Under the pieces are notes generated by a model. That model did not search any database. It was not told the DNA's origin and saw only the letters and a program-made list of their open reading frames with translations. From Raineya sp. (GTDB taxonomy: Bacteria; Bacteroidota; Bacteroidia; Cytophagales; Thermonemataceae): DNA of 64,000 bases. A program made the position numbers and the translations under genes. The stretch spans positions 620,001 to 684,000 of the forward strand of contig JALONN010000003.1 of assembly GCA_025454915.1 (NCBI GenBank), written 5' to 3'. How positions within the stretch are numbered: position 1 is the first letter of the stretch; the number at the start of each line of letters is the position of its first letter. Of this stretch, positions 14,595 to 24,084 are shown piece by piece.

Positions 14595-16527
14595 CTTCCA
14601 ATTCGTCTTCTTCTTTGCGTTGTAGAGCTTTTATACTATCTTGTTTACGTTTTTCTACACGCCAGATGCTATCTTGGCGTATGAGTTCACGTCTATTGAA
14701 TACTTTATCAAAAACCATTTTCTCCGTAGATTCAATTTTACCTACTTCCCAAGGTTTTAGTTTTACAGCTGTGGTATCTTTCAAGTACTTTTGCATCATT
14801 AAGCTGGCAATTGTACCTGCCCAAATACCTCCAAAACCAGCGTTTTCAACATATACGGCGATTGCTATACGAGGGTTATTGCGTGGAGCAAAAGCAATGA
14901 ATGTAGAGTGGTCTTCGCCATGAGGGTTTTGTACAGTACCCGTTTTGGCACAAATTTCACCTGCATACAAATTGACCTGCTGAGCCATAGGTCCTACTGT
15001 ACCAGCTTTAAAAGCTCCTGCCATCCCTGCAATAATGGGTTCAAAGTGTTGCTGATTGATACCTGTTTCATGTCTGATTCTGTATTTTTCAAGTGGTTTT
15101 CCTCCTTTACCAACAGCTCTGATAAGATGGGGTGTATAATAGTACCCTCTGTTGGCAATAATACAAGCCTGATTTGCCATTTGTAAGAGAGTAACTCCCA
15201 TTTCACCCTGTCCAATACTCAAAGAATAGATATTAGAGTAATTCCAGTTATTTTTATACACTCTGTTAAATCTATCCACTAAAGGAATACTGCCAGAGCC
15301 TTCATCAGCAATATCTACCCCCAAACGCCTTCCAAAGCCAAACTTCATCACTTTTTCTCTCCATGCCTTATAGCCTTCTTGTAAACTTGTAAAGCTTTCT
15401 CCTTTCTGATGCACTACTCTTCTAAATGCCTGATAATAATATGGATTACAAGAATACTGAATAGAAAGTTGTGGGTTTGTCATGTAAGGGTGTCCGTGAC
15501 ATTTCACAAGACTTTGATTACAAGGAAAATATGTGGAATCTGTAAGCACTCCATCCTGTAAACCTATGAGGGCTTGTACAGTTTTAAATGTTGAACCAGG
15601 AGGATACGCCGATTGTGTAGCTCTGTTAAAAAGCAGTAAATCAGGGTCTCTGCTTATTTTAGTATAATTTTTCTTAAAATCCCCACCTGTAAGCATATTA
15701 GGATTGTATGATGGAGCACTAATCAGAGCTAGTATTTCACCTGAAGAAGGCTCTATTGCTACAATAGCACCTATTTTATTCTGCATCAGGGCTTCACCAT
15801 ACTTTTGCAATTCAATATCTACACTAGCTTGCAGATTTTCTCCTGCAATAGCAGCTTCATCTAATTTTCCATCCTGATAACTCCCAATTACTTGATTAAA
15901 TTTATTTTTAATCTGATGTTTAACACCTTTTTTACCTCTCAAGTATTGCTCATAACTTGCTTCTATTCCACTTTTTCCGATATAGTCACCTGGTTTATAA
16001 TAACCACTACTATCTTTTTTGAGTTGCTCAGGACTAATTTCTCCAATATAACCTAAAGCATTAGCCATAGCAGGGCTTGTATAAACCCTAACTGTACGTT
16101 TGGAAATATAAAAACCTGGAAAGTCTATCAATTTATCTTGAATTTTAGCAAAATCAACTTTTGATAATTGTGGCACAAAAACTCCTTCATTGGCAATAGC
16201 CCTGATGGCTCTTACTTTATCAATAAACTCTTGTTTAGTAATATCAAAAAGTTTACAAAATGCTAAAGTGTCAAGTCTTTTAGCTTCTTTAGGCACAACC
16301 ATCAAATCATAGACAGGCTCATTGTAAACAATGAGTTTTCCATTACGGTCAAAAATAAGCCCTCTATCAGGATAAATTGTCATTTTCTGAATGGCGTTGG
16401 CATTAGCAGATTCTCTGTATTTATCATCTAATACCTGCATGCCAAAAAGTTTGATGAGCAATACCAAGCCTACCAAAGAAAATATCCCATACAAAATAAA
16501 CCGTTTCTCTGAATTGATTTCATTCAT
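14566..16527 (-). CDS. mrdA: Penicillin-binding protein 2 (transpeptidase)
   Basis: This class B penicillin-binding protein cross-links peptidoglycan during elongation. The 653 residues comprise a short cytoplasmic start and one membrane anchor (about 10-30), then the pedestal domain (IYPDRGLIFDRNGKLIVYN). The transpeptidase domain has all three active-site motifs: S312-TFK315 in PPGSTFK, S359-C-N361, and K528-T-G530 in AKTGTVQ. The C-terminal tail is charged. The gene overlaps mreD by ATGA and rodA by 29 bases, which places it in one transcription unit with its polymerase partner. Confidence 0.95.
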   Translation of the reverse strand: MNEINSEKRFILYGIFSLVGLVLLIKLFGMQVLDDKYRESANANAIQKMTIYPDRGLIFDRNGKLIVYNEPVYDLMVVPKEAKRLDTLAFCKLFDITKQEFIDKVRAIRAIANEGVFVPQLSKVDFAKIQDKLIDFPGFYISKRTVRVYTSPAMANALGYIGEISPEQLKKDSSGYYKPGDYIGKSGIEASYEQYLRGKKGVKHQIKNKFNQVIGSYQDGKLDEAAIAGENLQASVDIELQKYGEALMQNKIGAIVAIEPSSGEILALISAPSYNPNMLTGGDFKKNYTKISRDPDLLLFNRATQSAYPPGSTFKTVQALIGLQDGVLTDSTYFPCNQSLVKCHGHPYMTNPQLSIQYSCNPYYYQAFRRVVHQKGESFTSLQEGYKAWREKVMKFGFGRRLGVDIADEGSGSIPLVDRFNRVYKNNWNYSNIYSLSIGQGEMGVTLLQMANQACIIANRGYYYTPHLIRAVGKGGKPLEKYRIRHETGINQQHFEPIIAGMAGAFKAGTVGPMAQQVNLYAGEICAKTGTVQNPHGEDHSTFIAFAPRNNPRIAIAVYVENAGFGGIWAGTIASLMMQKYLKDTTAVKLKPWEVGKIESTEKMVFDKVFNRRELIRQDSIWRVEKRKQDSIKALQRKEEDELEDDNQLNPKE

Positions 16528-17045
16528 TTCTTACGACTGGTAAAAAATAGATATTGAACAATAATTAATAAAATAAGTGTAAATATAGTACTTAAAAAGG
16601 CTTTCTGTAAACTCAGCCATATTAGTTTTCCTGTCCATGCTTCTAAGAAGAATACAGCTAAATGATGAATAAATATCAGGATACCTGCATAAGTTAAAAA
16701 CCATGGTAAACTAATTTCTCTAATTGATATTTCTCTGATTTCATCTTCATCCATGTTACTTCGAGCTGCTAGTAAACTTACTAAATACGGACGTATAAAT
16801 GCAAGTAAAACACATGCAGAGGCATGAATTCCTGGTGAATATTCAAACAAATCTATAGTTATTCCTATAGAGAAGCCCACTAACAACAATCTGCTTTTGC
16901 TGATAGCAGGCGACAATGAGATTAAGAATCCCACATACAAATAACTGAAAATCAGCTGTCCAAATACTAACTTGCGAGCCACAAAAATATGAAATAACAA
17001 ATAGCCTAAAAATGCCAGTATTTGGGAAATAACTCTACTATTCAT
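16524..17045 (-). CDS. mreD: Rod-shape-determining protein MreD
   Basis: This is a 173-residue membrane protein with five hydrophobic helices and the MreD-like middle region IGITIDLFEYSPGIHASACVLLAFIRPY. MreD helps the MreB/MreC/RodA elongation complex in the inner membrane. Bacteroidota MreD sequences vary a lot, so the call rests on shape, length and the position directly before PBP2 and RodA. The stop overlaps the PBP2 start (ATGA), and the start overlaps the stop of the upstream YfhO-like gene (TAATG). Confidence 0.85.
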   Translation of the reverse strand: MNSRVISQILAFLGYLLFHIFVARKLVFGQLIFSYLYVGFLISLSPAISKSRLLLVGFSIGITIDLFEYSPGIHASACVLLAFIRPYLVSLLAARSNMDEDEIREISIREISLPWFLTYAGILIFIHHLAVFFLEAWTGKLIWLSLQKAFLSTIFTLILLIIVQYLFFTSRKK

Positions 17046-19639
17046 TATTTATTTTGCTTGCTTGTTCTCCATACTATGAAAATACCCCCCAAAAGTAAGA
17101 CAAGCATCACAATAGAACTGATTAATGCTAATCTTTCTCCTTTATAATATATATCTGGTTCAAATTTAAACTCAATAGTATGTTTTCCTGAAGGAATAAC
17201 CAATCCACGAAGCAAATAGTTTACTTTTAAGTGTTCTACTGGTTTTCCATCTATATATGCCTTCCAACCAGATGTGGTTGTTTTATAATATATTTCTGAA
17301 AATACTGCTAATTGTGTACTGTTTGCATTACTTTCATAAATCATTTTGTTAGGAGAATTACTTGTAAGTTTGATTTGTGCTGATGCATCAAAACGAACAT
17401 CTTTAATTTGTTCTGCTCCTACTTGTTGTTGTAAAAATGCTGTTTTTGATGGTGAAATTGTACGTAAACTTCTGAATTCCTCATCTGCATTGCTTACTAT
17501 TTTATAATTTTCAACAAACCACACAGCTCCTTTTGCATCAGGATTCACAATTCCTATATTTTTATTATCCTTTAAAGGAACTATAAAATATTTGATATTG
17601 AGCATATCCAAGAGTGGTTTATATTGTGACTCTTTTCCTAAAGCTCCTCCACTATTTTGAATGTCTTTATATAAAGAATCAATTTCTATATCCATATAGG
17701 CTGTTATTACATCCTGATAACGACGCATTTTAGCTGCATGATACCCTCCTGCCGAATAATGAAAATATGAACTTGTAGCATCATTATAAGGATTAGCCAA
17801 ATTAAGCACTCTAAAATATCCTTTATCTTTTAAAATTTGCTCATTGGCTGGTGTAAGTTCTATATTAACAGATTCTTCCTTATCTACGAATTTATCATTA
17901 TTCAAATAGCGTTTGTCTACTCCCCACAAGTCTATAAGAGCTAAAACAGCAAGTAAAGAAACCAATATATTGAATTGAATGTATTTTTTTGTATAAGAGA
18001 AAATCCCTCCTATTGCCAGTAGTACAAATATCAAACTTCGCCATGCATCTGCTGAGAACATGCTTGCTCTATCAGTTTTAATACCCTGAATTAAAGCTTT
18101 TGCTAAGCTAGGGCTTTGTGTTTTGATAGCTTCTAGGATTGCTTTATCTTGTGGTGCGGCAAAATCCATGATACTACTACCCAACACAGCAAGCAATAGC
18201 AAAAACCCTCCTAATCCTATAGCTACCCCTTTGATACGTTTTTCAATATTTTGTTTGTTTTCTATATTTACTTCTGATGCATATAATTTTTGTATTTCTT
18301 CTAAACCCAAAGCTGCCCCAATCACCAAGAATATAGGCATAAAGGATAGAATCATGGTAACAGCTCTAAACTTGTTAAACAAAGGTAAATAATCAAATAA
18401 AATATCATTTAAGAAGAAGTTTTTACCCCAAGCAATACTCAAACATAACATTACACTACCCAGAAGCCACCATTTGAGTGTGTTTTTACTTAAAAACATT
18501 CCTAAAATAAATAAAAACAGAAGGATAGCTCCCATATATGCAGGTCCACCTGTACCTGGCTGATCGCCCCAATATAATGAGGGTATTAGTCCTTGCGATT
18601 CTAAAATATTTGCAAGTTGCTCCATCGGAATTCCCATTGTCTCACTTTCCTTCTCTAAAGCCTTCATAACATTTGAATTTTCTTTAGGGCTTTCAAAAGA
18701 GCTACCTCCATAACCATTGGCTATCAGCAGATTGAGCGTTTCTCCTATGCCATAACTCCAATTAAAAGCATAAGCTTTATCTAAGCCATCTGCTTTTTGC
18801 GATTTTTTATTTTTACTTTTATTTTCAGGAAATGCCACGTTTTCAGGGCTATCGGAAAGTTCATTCTTACCTCTGATCGTTTCTTTGGTATATTCGTTGA
18901 TTACCAAATAACGATTGGCATGATTGCTCAAACTCAAAGCACCTGCTATCACACAAATAATAGAAGCTATCCAGAATTGTTTCAGAGCTTTCTCCTTAAA
19001 TGCTATAAAAAACTGAATACCTGCAAATATCAGGAATGTAAGCCCCAAATAATAGGTCATCTGAACAAAATTGGCATATTGATGAATGGCAGAAAAGAAC
19101 ATCAGTAAAATGCCTCCCATAATAAACTTACCCCGATATGTATAAACTACAGCCCCAATCACCATCGGAATGGTAGCTACTGAAATACACTTAGATATAT
19201 GCCCTGCCCCAATATTGATGATATTGTAGGATGTAAATGAAAATGCAACAGCACCCAAAGCAGAAATCAAAGGATTAAAACCCATTAAAATTAATCCTAT
19301 ATAAGCTCCAAACATGTATAAGAAAACCAAGTTAGCTGGTTCTGGCAAATTATAAACTAAGATTCTACCTAAATGAACAGAAATACTGGAAGGGTAATCT
19401 ATCATAACCATATAGTTGGGCATTCCTGCAAACATCCACGGATTCCAGTATGGGTATTCACCTGTTTCTTTTAAGTATTGTTTTCCCTGATGAGAAGCCC
19501 CTAAATGTTGCACCACATCATGTTGTTTGAGTGTCTGCCCTTTCATTACAGGCGACATATAAGCCAAAGAAATAACTAAGAAAGCCACTACGATAAGTAT
19601 GTGTGGCAAAGCTTTTTTTAGGATTGCGTTCCAATTCAT
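17045..19639 (-). CDS. YfhO-family multi-pass membrane protein
   Basis: This is a large membrane protein of about 864 residues from the preferred start MNWNAILKK (ATG ending at 19639; the longer frame from 19675 adds 12 poorly conserved-looking residues). It begins with a membrane helix and a long outward loop (SPVMKGQTLKQHDVVQHLGASHQGK...), followed by some ten more helices to about residue 560. A soluble region of about 250 residues and a final helix close the protein. This is the shape of YfhO/GT-C-like proteins, which in Firmicutes glycosylate lipoteichoic acid. Here the donor and target are unknown. Its stop overlaps the mreD start, so it is part of the cell-shape operon. Confidence 0.82.
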   Translation of the reverse strand: MNWNAILKKALPHILIVVAFLVISLAYMSPVMKGQTLKQHDVVQHLGASHQGKQYLKETGEYPYWNPWMFAGMPNYMVMIDYPSSISVHLGRILVYNLPEPANLVFLYMFGAYIGLILMGFNPLISALGAVAFSFTSYNIINIGAGHISKCISVATIPMVIGAVVYTYRGKFIMGGILLMFFSAIHQYANFVQMTYYLGLTFLIFAGIQFFIAFKEKALKQFWIASIICVIAGALSLSNHANRYLVINEYTKETIRGKNELSDSPENVAFPENKSKNKKSQKADGLDKAYAFNWSYGIGETLNLLIANGYGGSSFESPKENSNVMKALEKESETMGIPMEQLANILESQGLIPSLYWGDQPGTGGPAYMGAILLFLFILGMFLSKNTLKWWLLGSVMLCLSIAWGKNFFLNDILFDYLPLFNKFRAVTMILSFMPIFLVIGAALGLEEIQKLYASEVNIENKQNIEKRIKGVAIGLGGFLLLLAVLGSSIMDFAAPQDKAILEAIKTQSPSLAKALIQGIKTDRASMFSADAWRSLIFVLLAIGGIFSYTKKYIQFNILVSLLAVLALIDLWGVDKRYLNNDKFVDKEESVNIELTPANEQILKDKGYFRVLNLANPYNDATSSYFHYSAGGYHAAKMRRYQDVITAYMDIEIDSLYKDIQNSGGALGKESQYKPLLDMLNIKYFIVPLKDNKNIGIVNPDAKGAVWFVENYKIVSNADEEFRSLRTISPSKTAFLQQQVGAEQIKDVRFDASAQIKLTSNSPNKMIYESNANSTQLAVFSEIYYKTTTSGWKAYIDGKPVEHLKVNYLLRGLVIPSGKHTIEFKFEPDIYYKGERLALISSIVMLVLLLGGIFIVWRTSKQNK

Positions 19640-19793
19640 GGTATAAAAACGGAAAAATGCCCTGCAATATAGCAAGAAGCCTGATAGGTTTTAAACTACT
19701 CCGCAAAATTATTTATTTTTTAGAGCTTTTACATTTTTTATGATAATTTTTTATTGGTATAATTGAATTATCAAATTTAAACTATCTACAATT

Positions 19794-20513
19794 ATGAAAA
19801 AAGCCTTAATAATAATTTTCCTCTGTTTACTAAACTATACAAGTTCTTTTGCTCAAATTGCCCAAGGAACTAAATGGTTAAGTGGTTCTATAAACTTTTC
19901 ATCAAAGAGTGATGATACAATAGGTTATAACTTTGACTATAAGACAAAACATCAATCTTTTAGTTTTTCACCTATTTTTGGGTATTTTATAAAAGAAAAT
20001 CAACTATTAGGGATTGGTGCTATTTATTCACAGTTCAATTATTCTGAAAATTACGATAGTAATTTATTTCCCCAAAATAATGGCTCCACTTTAATAAAAC
20101 AAAGCAAATATAATCTGTATGGGACTCAAATACTATATAGAAAATATTTTCCTTTATCGTCTAAGTTTTATGTAGCAGCTGAAGGCAATGCTTCTATAAG
20201 AATAGGAAAAAAGACACAAACACCTCCAGATTTCGCTTATGAGATTTTTGATGTAAAGTCAAATATTATACAATCTTCATTATCTGGAAAAGCAATTTTA
20301 GTTTATTTTTTCACACGAAAATTTTCTACAGAAATGAATATAGGCAGCCTAAATTTGAATTATAATAGTACCAAAGGCTCATTCCAACAAAGAACTCATT
20401 ATTATGGTCAACCACCAGTTATCGAAACCATTAAATTTGAGAATCAAGATATAAATGTGTCTTCTTCATTCTTTTTTAACAACATTAGTTTAGGTTTTCA
20501 GTTTTATTTTTAA
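19794..20513 (+). CDS. Outer-membrane beta-barrel protein
   Basis: The 239-residue protein has a clear signal peptide (IIIFLCLLNYTSSFAQ). About eight to ten amphipathic strands follow, alternating polar and hydrophobic residues (FSFSPIFGYFIKENQLLGIGAIYSQF, FYVAAEGNASIRIGK). It ends in phenylalanine (GFQFYF), the usual C-terminal signal for BAM-dependent outer-membrane insertion. It resembles the small 8-stranded barrel (OmpW/PorT-like) families of Bacteroidota. A specific role cannot be given. It is a single gene, divergent from the YfhO operon and followed by a strong terminator. Confidence 0.75.
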   Translation: MKKALIIIFLCLLNYTSSFAQIAQGTKWLSGSINFSSKSDDTIGYNFDYKTKHQSFSFSPIFGYFIKENQLLGIGAIYSQFNYSENYDSNLFPQNNGSTLIKQSKYNLYGTQILYRKYFPLSSKFYVAAEGNASIRIGKKTQTPPDFAYEIFDVKSNIIQSSLSGKAILVYFFTRKFSTEMNIGSLNLNYNSTKGSFQQRTHYYGQPPVIETIKFENQDINVSSSFFFNNISLGFQFYF

Positions 20514-20538
20514 TCATTTCTTTATTATCTATAATTTG

Positions 20539-20575
20539 TCCTACAAAAGAAAATTTTCTTTTGTAGGATTTTGTT
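20539..20575 (+). terminator. Terminator after the barrel gene
   Basis: A perfect 30-base palindrome (20539-20568; TCCTACAAAAGAAAA and its complement) is followed by TTTTG and TTTTT. Confidence 0.85.
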
Positions 20576-20719
20576 TTTAATACACTTATAATCAAATTAT
20601 TAAACAAATATCTTTTAAAGAATCTTATCAATCTTGTATATTTTTTTGTTTGTGAAGTTTTCATGCTTTAGATTTGGCAAGTTTATGCTTTGATTTTTTT
20701 AGTTACAAAATTCTTTTGA

Positions 20720-21955
20720 ATGGAGCGTTTTACAGGAATTATAGGTATTGTCCTTATTTTGGGCTTGGCATTTTTGTTATCAAACAATAGAAAAGCCATC
20801 AATTACAGATTAGTAGGTGTTGGTTTAGGCTTACAGCTCATTCTAGCTTTGTTTATTCTAAAAGTTCCTTTTGGAAAGGTGCTTTTTGGGGAGCTAGGAG
20901 CTGGTATTACAAAATTACTGACTTTCGCTGATAAAGGTGCTGACTTTGTATTTGGCTCTTTGGTAAACAAAGACCTTATGGAAAAAGCCTTTGGAAAAGG
21001 AAATGATTTTGTGTTTTTCTTAAAAGTAATTCCTACCATTATATTTGTAGCTGTTCTTGTAAATATCGCCTATCATATTGGCTTAATGCAAAGAATCGTT
21101 TCTGTAATGGCTAGAGGTGTACATGCTCTTATGCGTGTGAGTGGTGCAGAGGCGGTATCGAATGTGGCAAGTACATTTGTAGGACAGGTAGAAGCTCAAA
21201 TTATGATTAAGCCATATCTCAAAGGCATGACAAACTCAGAGCTTCTTGCTTCGATGGCAGGTAGTATGGCTTGTATTGCAGGTGGTGTGATGGCTGTCTA
21301 TATTTCATTTGGTATTCCTGCCGAATACCTGCTTGCTGCCAGTCTGATGGCTGCTCCTGGGGCTTTGGTTATTTCTAAAATTATGTATCCAGAAACAGAA
21401 GAATCTCAGACCAAAGGAGTTGTAAAACTGGAAGTGCATAAAAGTCATGCTAATTTGGTAGATGCTATTTCTGGTGGTGCTAGTGACGGTTTGAAAGTAG
21501 GTTTGAATGTCATTGCCATGCTGATTGGTTTTATTGCCCTGATAGCATTGGTAGATTTTATTTTAGGAGCTACTGGTAATCTTTTCAATCAGGAGTTAAG
21601 TTTAAAAATCATTTTAGGCTGGGTTTTCTCTGGTTTTGCATGGACAATGGGTGTACCCTCTCAGGATATTCAGGCAGCAGGTTCGCTTATGGGAACTAAA
21701 ATGGTCATTAACGAATTTGTAGCCTATTTAGATTTAAAAGCCATTAAAGGTACTCTAGACACTAAGACGCTTGTCATTACGAGTTTTGCCTTGTGTGGTT
21801 TTGCTAATTTCAGTTCTATTGCTATTCAGGTAGGTGGTATTAGTGAGCTTGCTCCAGAAAGACGTTCCGATTTGGCAAAACTTGGTTTCAAAGCTCTGAT
21901 TGCAGGAACACTTGCTTCTTATCTTTCTGCTACTCTTGCCGGAATTGTGATGTAA
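20720..21955 (+). CDS. Concentrative nucleoside transporter (NupC/CNT family)
   Basis: This is a nucleoside symporter of the inner membrane. The 411 residues match the CNT length. There are about ten helices with the core motifs GAEAVSNVASTFVGQVEAQIMIKPYL and SMAGSMACIAGGVMAVYISFG, the GLNVIAMLIGFIALIALV segment and, near the end, ALCGFANFSSIAIQVGG, which forms the second half of the binding site. The cation (sodium or proton) cannot be told. The N-terminal three helices are present as in bacterial NupC. It is a single gene with its own terminator. Confidence 0.92.
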   Translation: MERFTGIIGIVLILGLAFLLSNNRKAINYRLVGVGLGLQLILALFILKVPFGKVLFGELGAGITKLLTFADKGADFVFGSLVNKDLMEKAFGKGNDFVFFLKVIPTIIFVAVLVNIAYHIGLMQRIVSVMARGVHALMRVSGAEAVSNVASTFVGQVEAQIMIKPYLKGMTNSELLASMAGSMACIAGGVMAVYISFGIPAEYLLAASLMAAPGALVISKIMYPETEESQTKGVVKLEVHKSHANLVDAISGGASDGLKVGLNVIAMLIGFIALIALVDFILGATGNLFNQELSLKIILGWVFSGFAWTMGVPSQDIQAAGSLMGTKMVINEFVAYLDLKAIKGTLDTKTLVITSFALCGFANFSSIAIQVGGISELAPERRSDLAKLGFKALIAGTLASYLSATLAGIVM

Positions 21956-21975
21956 AATATTACTACTGATAACTC

Positions 21976-22009
21976 AAAGGGAATCATCTATTTATGGTTC
22001 CCTTTTTTA
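21976..22009 (+). terminator. Terminator after the nucleoside transporter
   Basis: The stem AAAGGGAATCAT (21976-21987) / ATGGTTCCCTTT (21994-22005), with one G-U pair, is followed by TTT. Confidence 0.85.
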
Positions 22010-22044
22010 TTGTAGAAACAAAAATCGTTTATCTTAAATTAATG

Positions 22045-22075
22045 TTTGGTTTTTAAAATAAAAATCGTATCTTTG
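22045..22075 (+). promoter_or_regulatory. Consensus Bacteroidota promoter of tsf
   Basis: TTTG (22045-22048), exactly 19 bases, then TATCTTTG (22068-22075) is a perfect match to the -33/-7 consensus for the main sigma factor of this phylum. Transcription should begin near 22080, giving a leader of about 34 bases. Confidence 0.85.
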
Positions 22076-22113
22076 CACCCAAATTTAAAAAAGATAAATA
22101 AACCTTTATTTTT

Positions 22114-22944
22114 ATGGCAATTACTGCACAAGATGTGAACAAACTCCGCCAAATGACTGGCATGGGTATGATGGATTGCAAACAGGCTCTTACAGAAGCT
22201 GATGGTGATTTTGACAAAGCTATTGAAATTTTACGTAAAAAAGGAGAAAAAATCTCTGCTAAACGTGCTGATAATGAGACTAAAGAAGGTGTAGTAATGA
22301 TTTACACTTCTGATGCTCAAAACGAAGGTATTATGTTCTCTTTCAACTGCGAAACTGAATCAGTTGCGAAAAACGCTGAATTCAATGGATTGGCTGACAG
22401 AATTATGAAAGAAGCTATTGCTCACAAACCTGCTACTGCTGAAGCTTTGATGCAATTAAATTCTGATGGAAAAGCTCTTCAGGAATATGTTACTGACTTT
22501 GTTGGTAAAGTAGGTGAAAAAATATTGGTTACAGCTTATGCTCACTTACAAGGTGAGAAAGTAGTTTCCTACTTACACAGCAACAGCAAATTAGGCGTTT
22601 TGATTGCCTTAGATGGTACAAACGGTGTAGATGCTGTAAACGTAGGAAAAGACCTTGCTATGCAAATTGCAGCAATGAGCCCTATCGCTGTAGACAGAGA
22701 AGATATTCCTCAAAACCTTTTAGATAAAGAGTTGGAAATCGGTATGGAGCAAGCTCGTAACGAAGGAAAACCTGAAAATATGTTAGAGAAAATCGCTCAG
22801 GGTAAAGTAACTAAATTCGTAAAAGAAAGCACTTTATTGAACCAAGAATTCGTAAAAGATGGTTCTAAGAGCGTAAAACAATATTTAGAGAGCGTGAGCA
22901 AAGATTTGAAAGTAAAAACTTTCAAAAGAATTTCTGTTATCTAA
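22114..22944 (+). CDS. tsf: Translation elongation factor Ts
   Basis: EF-Ts exchanges GDP for GTP on EF-Tu. The 276 residues contain the N-terminal UBA-like domain (ITAQDVNKLRQMTGMGMMDCKQAL), the TDF/VGKVGE core region, and the second half with QIAAMSPIAVDREDIP and the closing VKQYLESVSKDLKVKTFKR. The family length is 270-300. The gene is normally found behind rpsB. Here it stands alone, with a perfect promoter in front and a hairpin behind. Confidence 0.96.
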   Translation: MAITAQDVNKLRQMTGMGMMDCKQALTEADGDFDKAIEILRKKGEKISAKRADNETKEGVVMIYTSDAQNEGIMFSFNCETESVAKNAEFNGLADRIMKEAIAHKPATAEALMQLNSDGKALQEYVTDFVGKVGEKILVTAYAHLQGEKVVSYLHSNSKLGVLIALDGTNGVDAVNVGKDLAMQIAAMSPIAVDREDIPQNLLDKELEIGMEQARNEGKPENMLEKIAQGKVTKFVKESTLLNQEFVKDGSKSVKQYLESVSKDLKVKTFKRISVI

Positions 22945-22970
22945 GAATCTGAACACATATTGTAAATATT

Positions 22971-23005
22971 ACAAACCTTCATAGCCTCGTGTTATGAAGG
23001 TTTGT
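22971..23005 (+). terminator. Hairpin after tsf
   Basis: A perfect 13-bp stem ACAAACCTTCATA (22971-22983) / TATGAAGGTTTGT (22993-23005) has a 9-base loop. No long T-run follows, so termination is likely but not certain. Confidence 0.6.
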
Positions 23006-23102
23006 GCTTGAAAAGAAGTTTCTTAAAAATTAAAATAATCACGTTTTTAGATTGGAATTATTCAATTTTTAATACTAAAATCCTGATTCAAACAAAAAAA
23101 CT

Positions 23103-24056
23103 ATGAAAAATGTACAGATGATAGCCCTGTGGGTATTGGTGGTTGGGCTGATTAGTTATACCATTTATGATAAACGATTTAACAAACTCGATTACGATCA
23201 TTACCAAGATGGTTCGTGGCACCAAACACAGCTAATCAATTTTAAACTTCCTGAAAATCTGAGTTTTGCAGGAGAAACTGTTCCTCTTGATAACTCAAGT
23301 GTAAGACAACGCCTTGATAGAGAGTTTTATGTATTTATGTTTGGACATGCTGGTACAGCCATGACTATCAAGAAAGCCGATCAGTGGCTTCCTCGTTTCG
23401 AAAAAATCTTATTAGAAATGGGTGTACATCCCGATTTCAAATATCTTCCTATTATTGAAAGTAATTTGAGTAACGCTATCTCCCCTGCTGGAGCTACGGG
23501 CTTCTGGCAGATTATGCCCGAAGTAGCTGGACATTATGGTTTGGAAATCAGCGATGAAGTAGACGAACGTTACCATCCTATCAAATCGGCTTATGCTGCT
23601 GCCAAAATTTTAAAAGAAAACTACGATAAATTTGGAAATTGGGCATTGGCTGCTGCTGCCTACAATGCAGGTCCAGGTTACTTAGAAGGTACTATTCAGT
23701 TTCAGCAGAATAAATCTTATTATCATCTGCATTTATACCCTGAAACTGCTCGTTATGTTATGCGTCTGATTGCTTTTAAAAGTCTTTATGAAAACCCTAC
23801 CCGTTTTGGTTATCCTATTTCAAAAGATAATATTTACACAGCTGAGCCAACCAAAACTATCAAAGTAAAAGAAACAATACCTGATTTGGCAGAATTTGCC
23901 ATTCAAAATGGTATTACTTATAAAACATTATTGGAGCTAAATCCTTGGCTGAAAGCCAAATCTTTGACCGTCAAAGAAGGTAAATCGTATGAAATAGAAT
24001 TACCTGTTGGTGCAAAGCCAATTTCTAAAGATAGTGTTCAAGTAGAAAAGAAGTAA
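23103..24056 (+). CDS. Lytic transglycosylase (SLT/MltD-like)
   Basis: This enzyme cleaves the MurNAc-GlcNAc bond of peptidoglycan. The 317-residue protein has an N-terminal membrane anchor (about 5-21) and a goose-type lysozyme domain (about 100-230) with the catalytic glutamate E119 in PIIESNLSNAISPAGATGFW. The family motifs QIMPEVAGHYGL, HPIKSAYAAAKIL and ALAAAAYNAGPG follow. A C-terminal stretch (KVKETIPDLAEFAIQNGITYKTL...) looks like one LysM-type module that may hold the wall. It is a single gene, convergent with the next lipoprotein. Confidence 0.92.
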   Translation: MKNVQMIALWVLVVGLISYTIYDKRFNKLDYDHYQDGSWHQTQLINFKLPENLSFAGETVPLDNSSVRQRLDREFYVFMFGHAGTAMTIKKADQWLPRFEKILLEMGVHPDFKYLPIIESNLSNAISPAGATGFWQIMPEVAGHYGLEISDEVDERYHPIKSAYAAAKILKENYDKFGNWALAAAAYNAGPGYLEGTIQFQQNKSYYHLHLYPETARYVMRLIAFKSLYENPTRFGYPISKDNIYTAEPTKTIKVKETIPDLAEFAIQNGITYKTLLELNPWLKAKSLTVKEGKSYEIELPVGAKPISKDSVQVEKK

Positions 24057-24057
24057 A

Positions 24058-24084
24058 AACTATCTCTTTTGAGATAGTTCTTTT
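24058..24084. terminator. Bidirectional terminator
   Basis: The stem AACTATCTC / GAGATAGTT with a TTTT loop (24058-24079) is flanked by A-rich and T-rich sequence, and lies between the convergent transglycosylase and lipoprotein genes. Confidence 0.8.
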
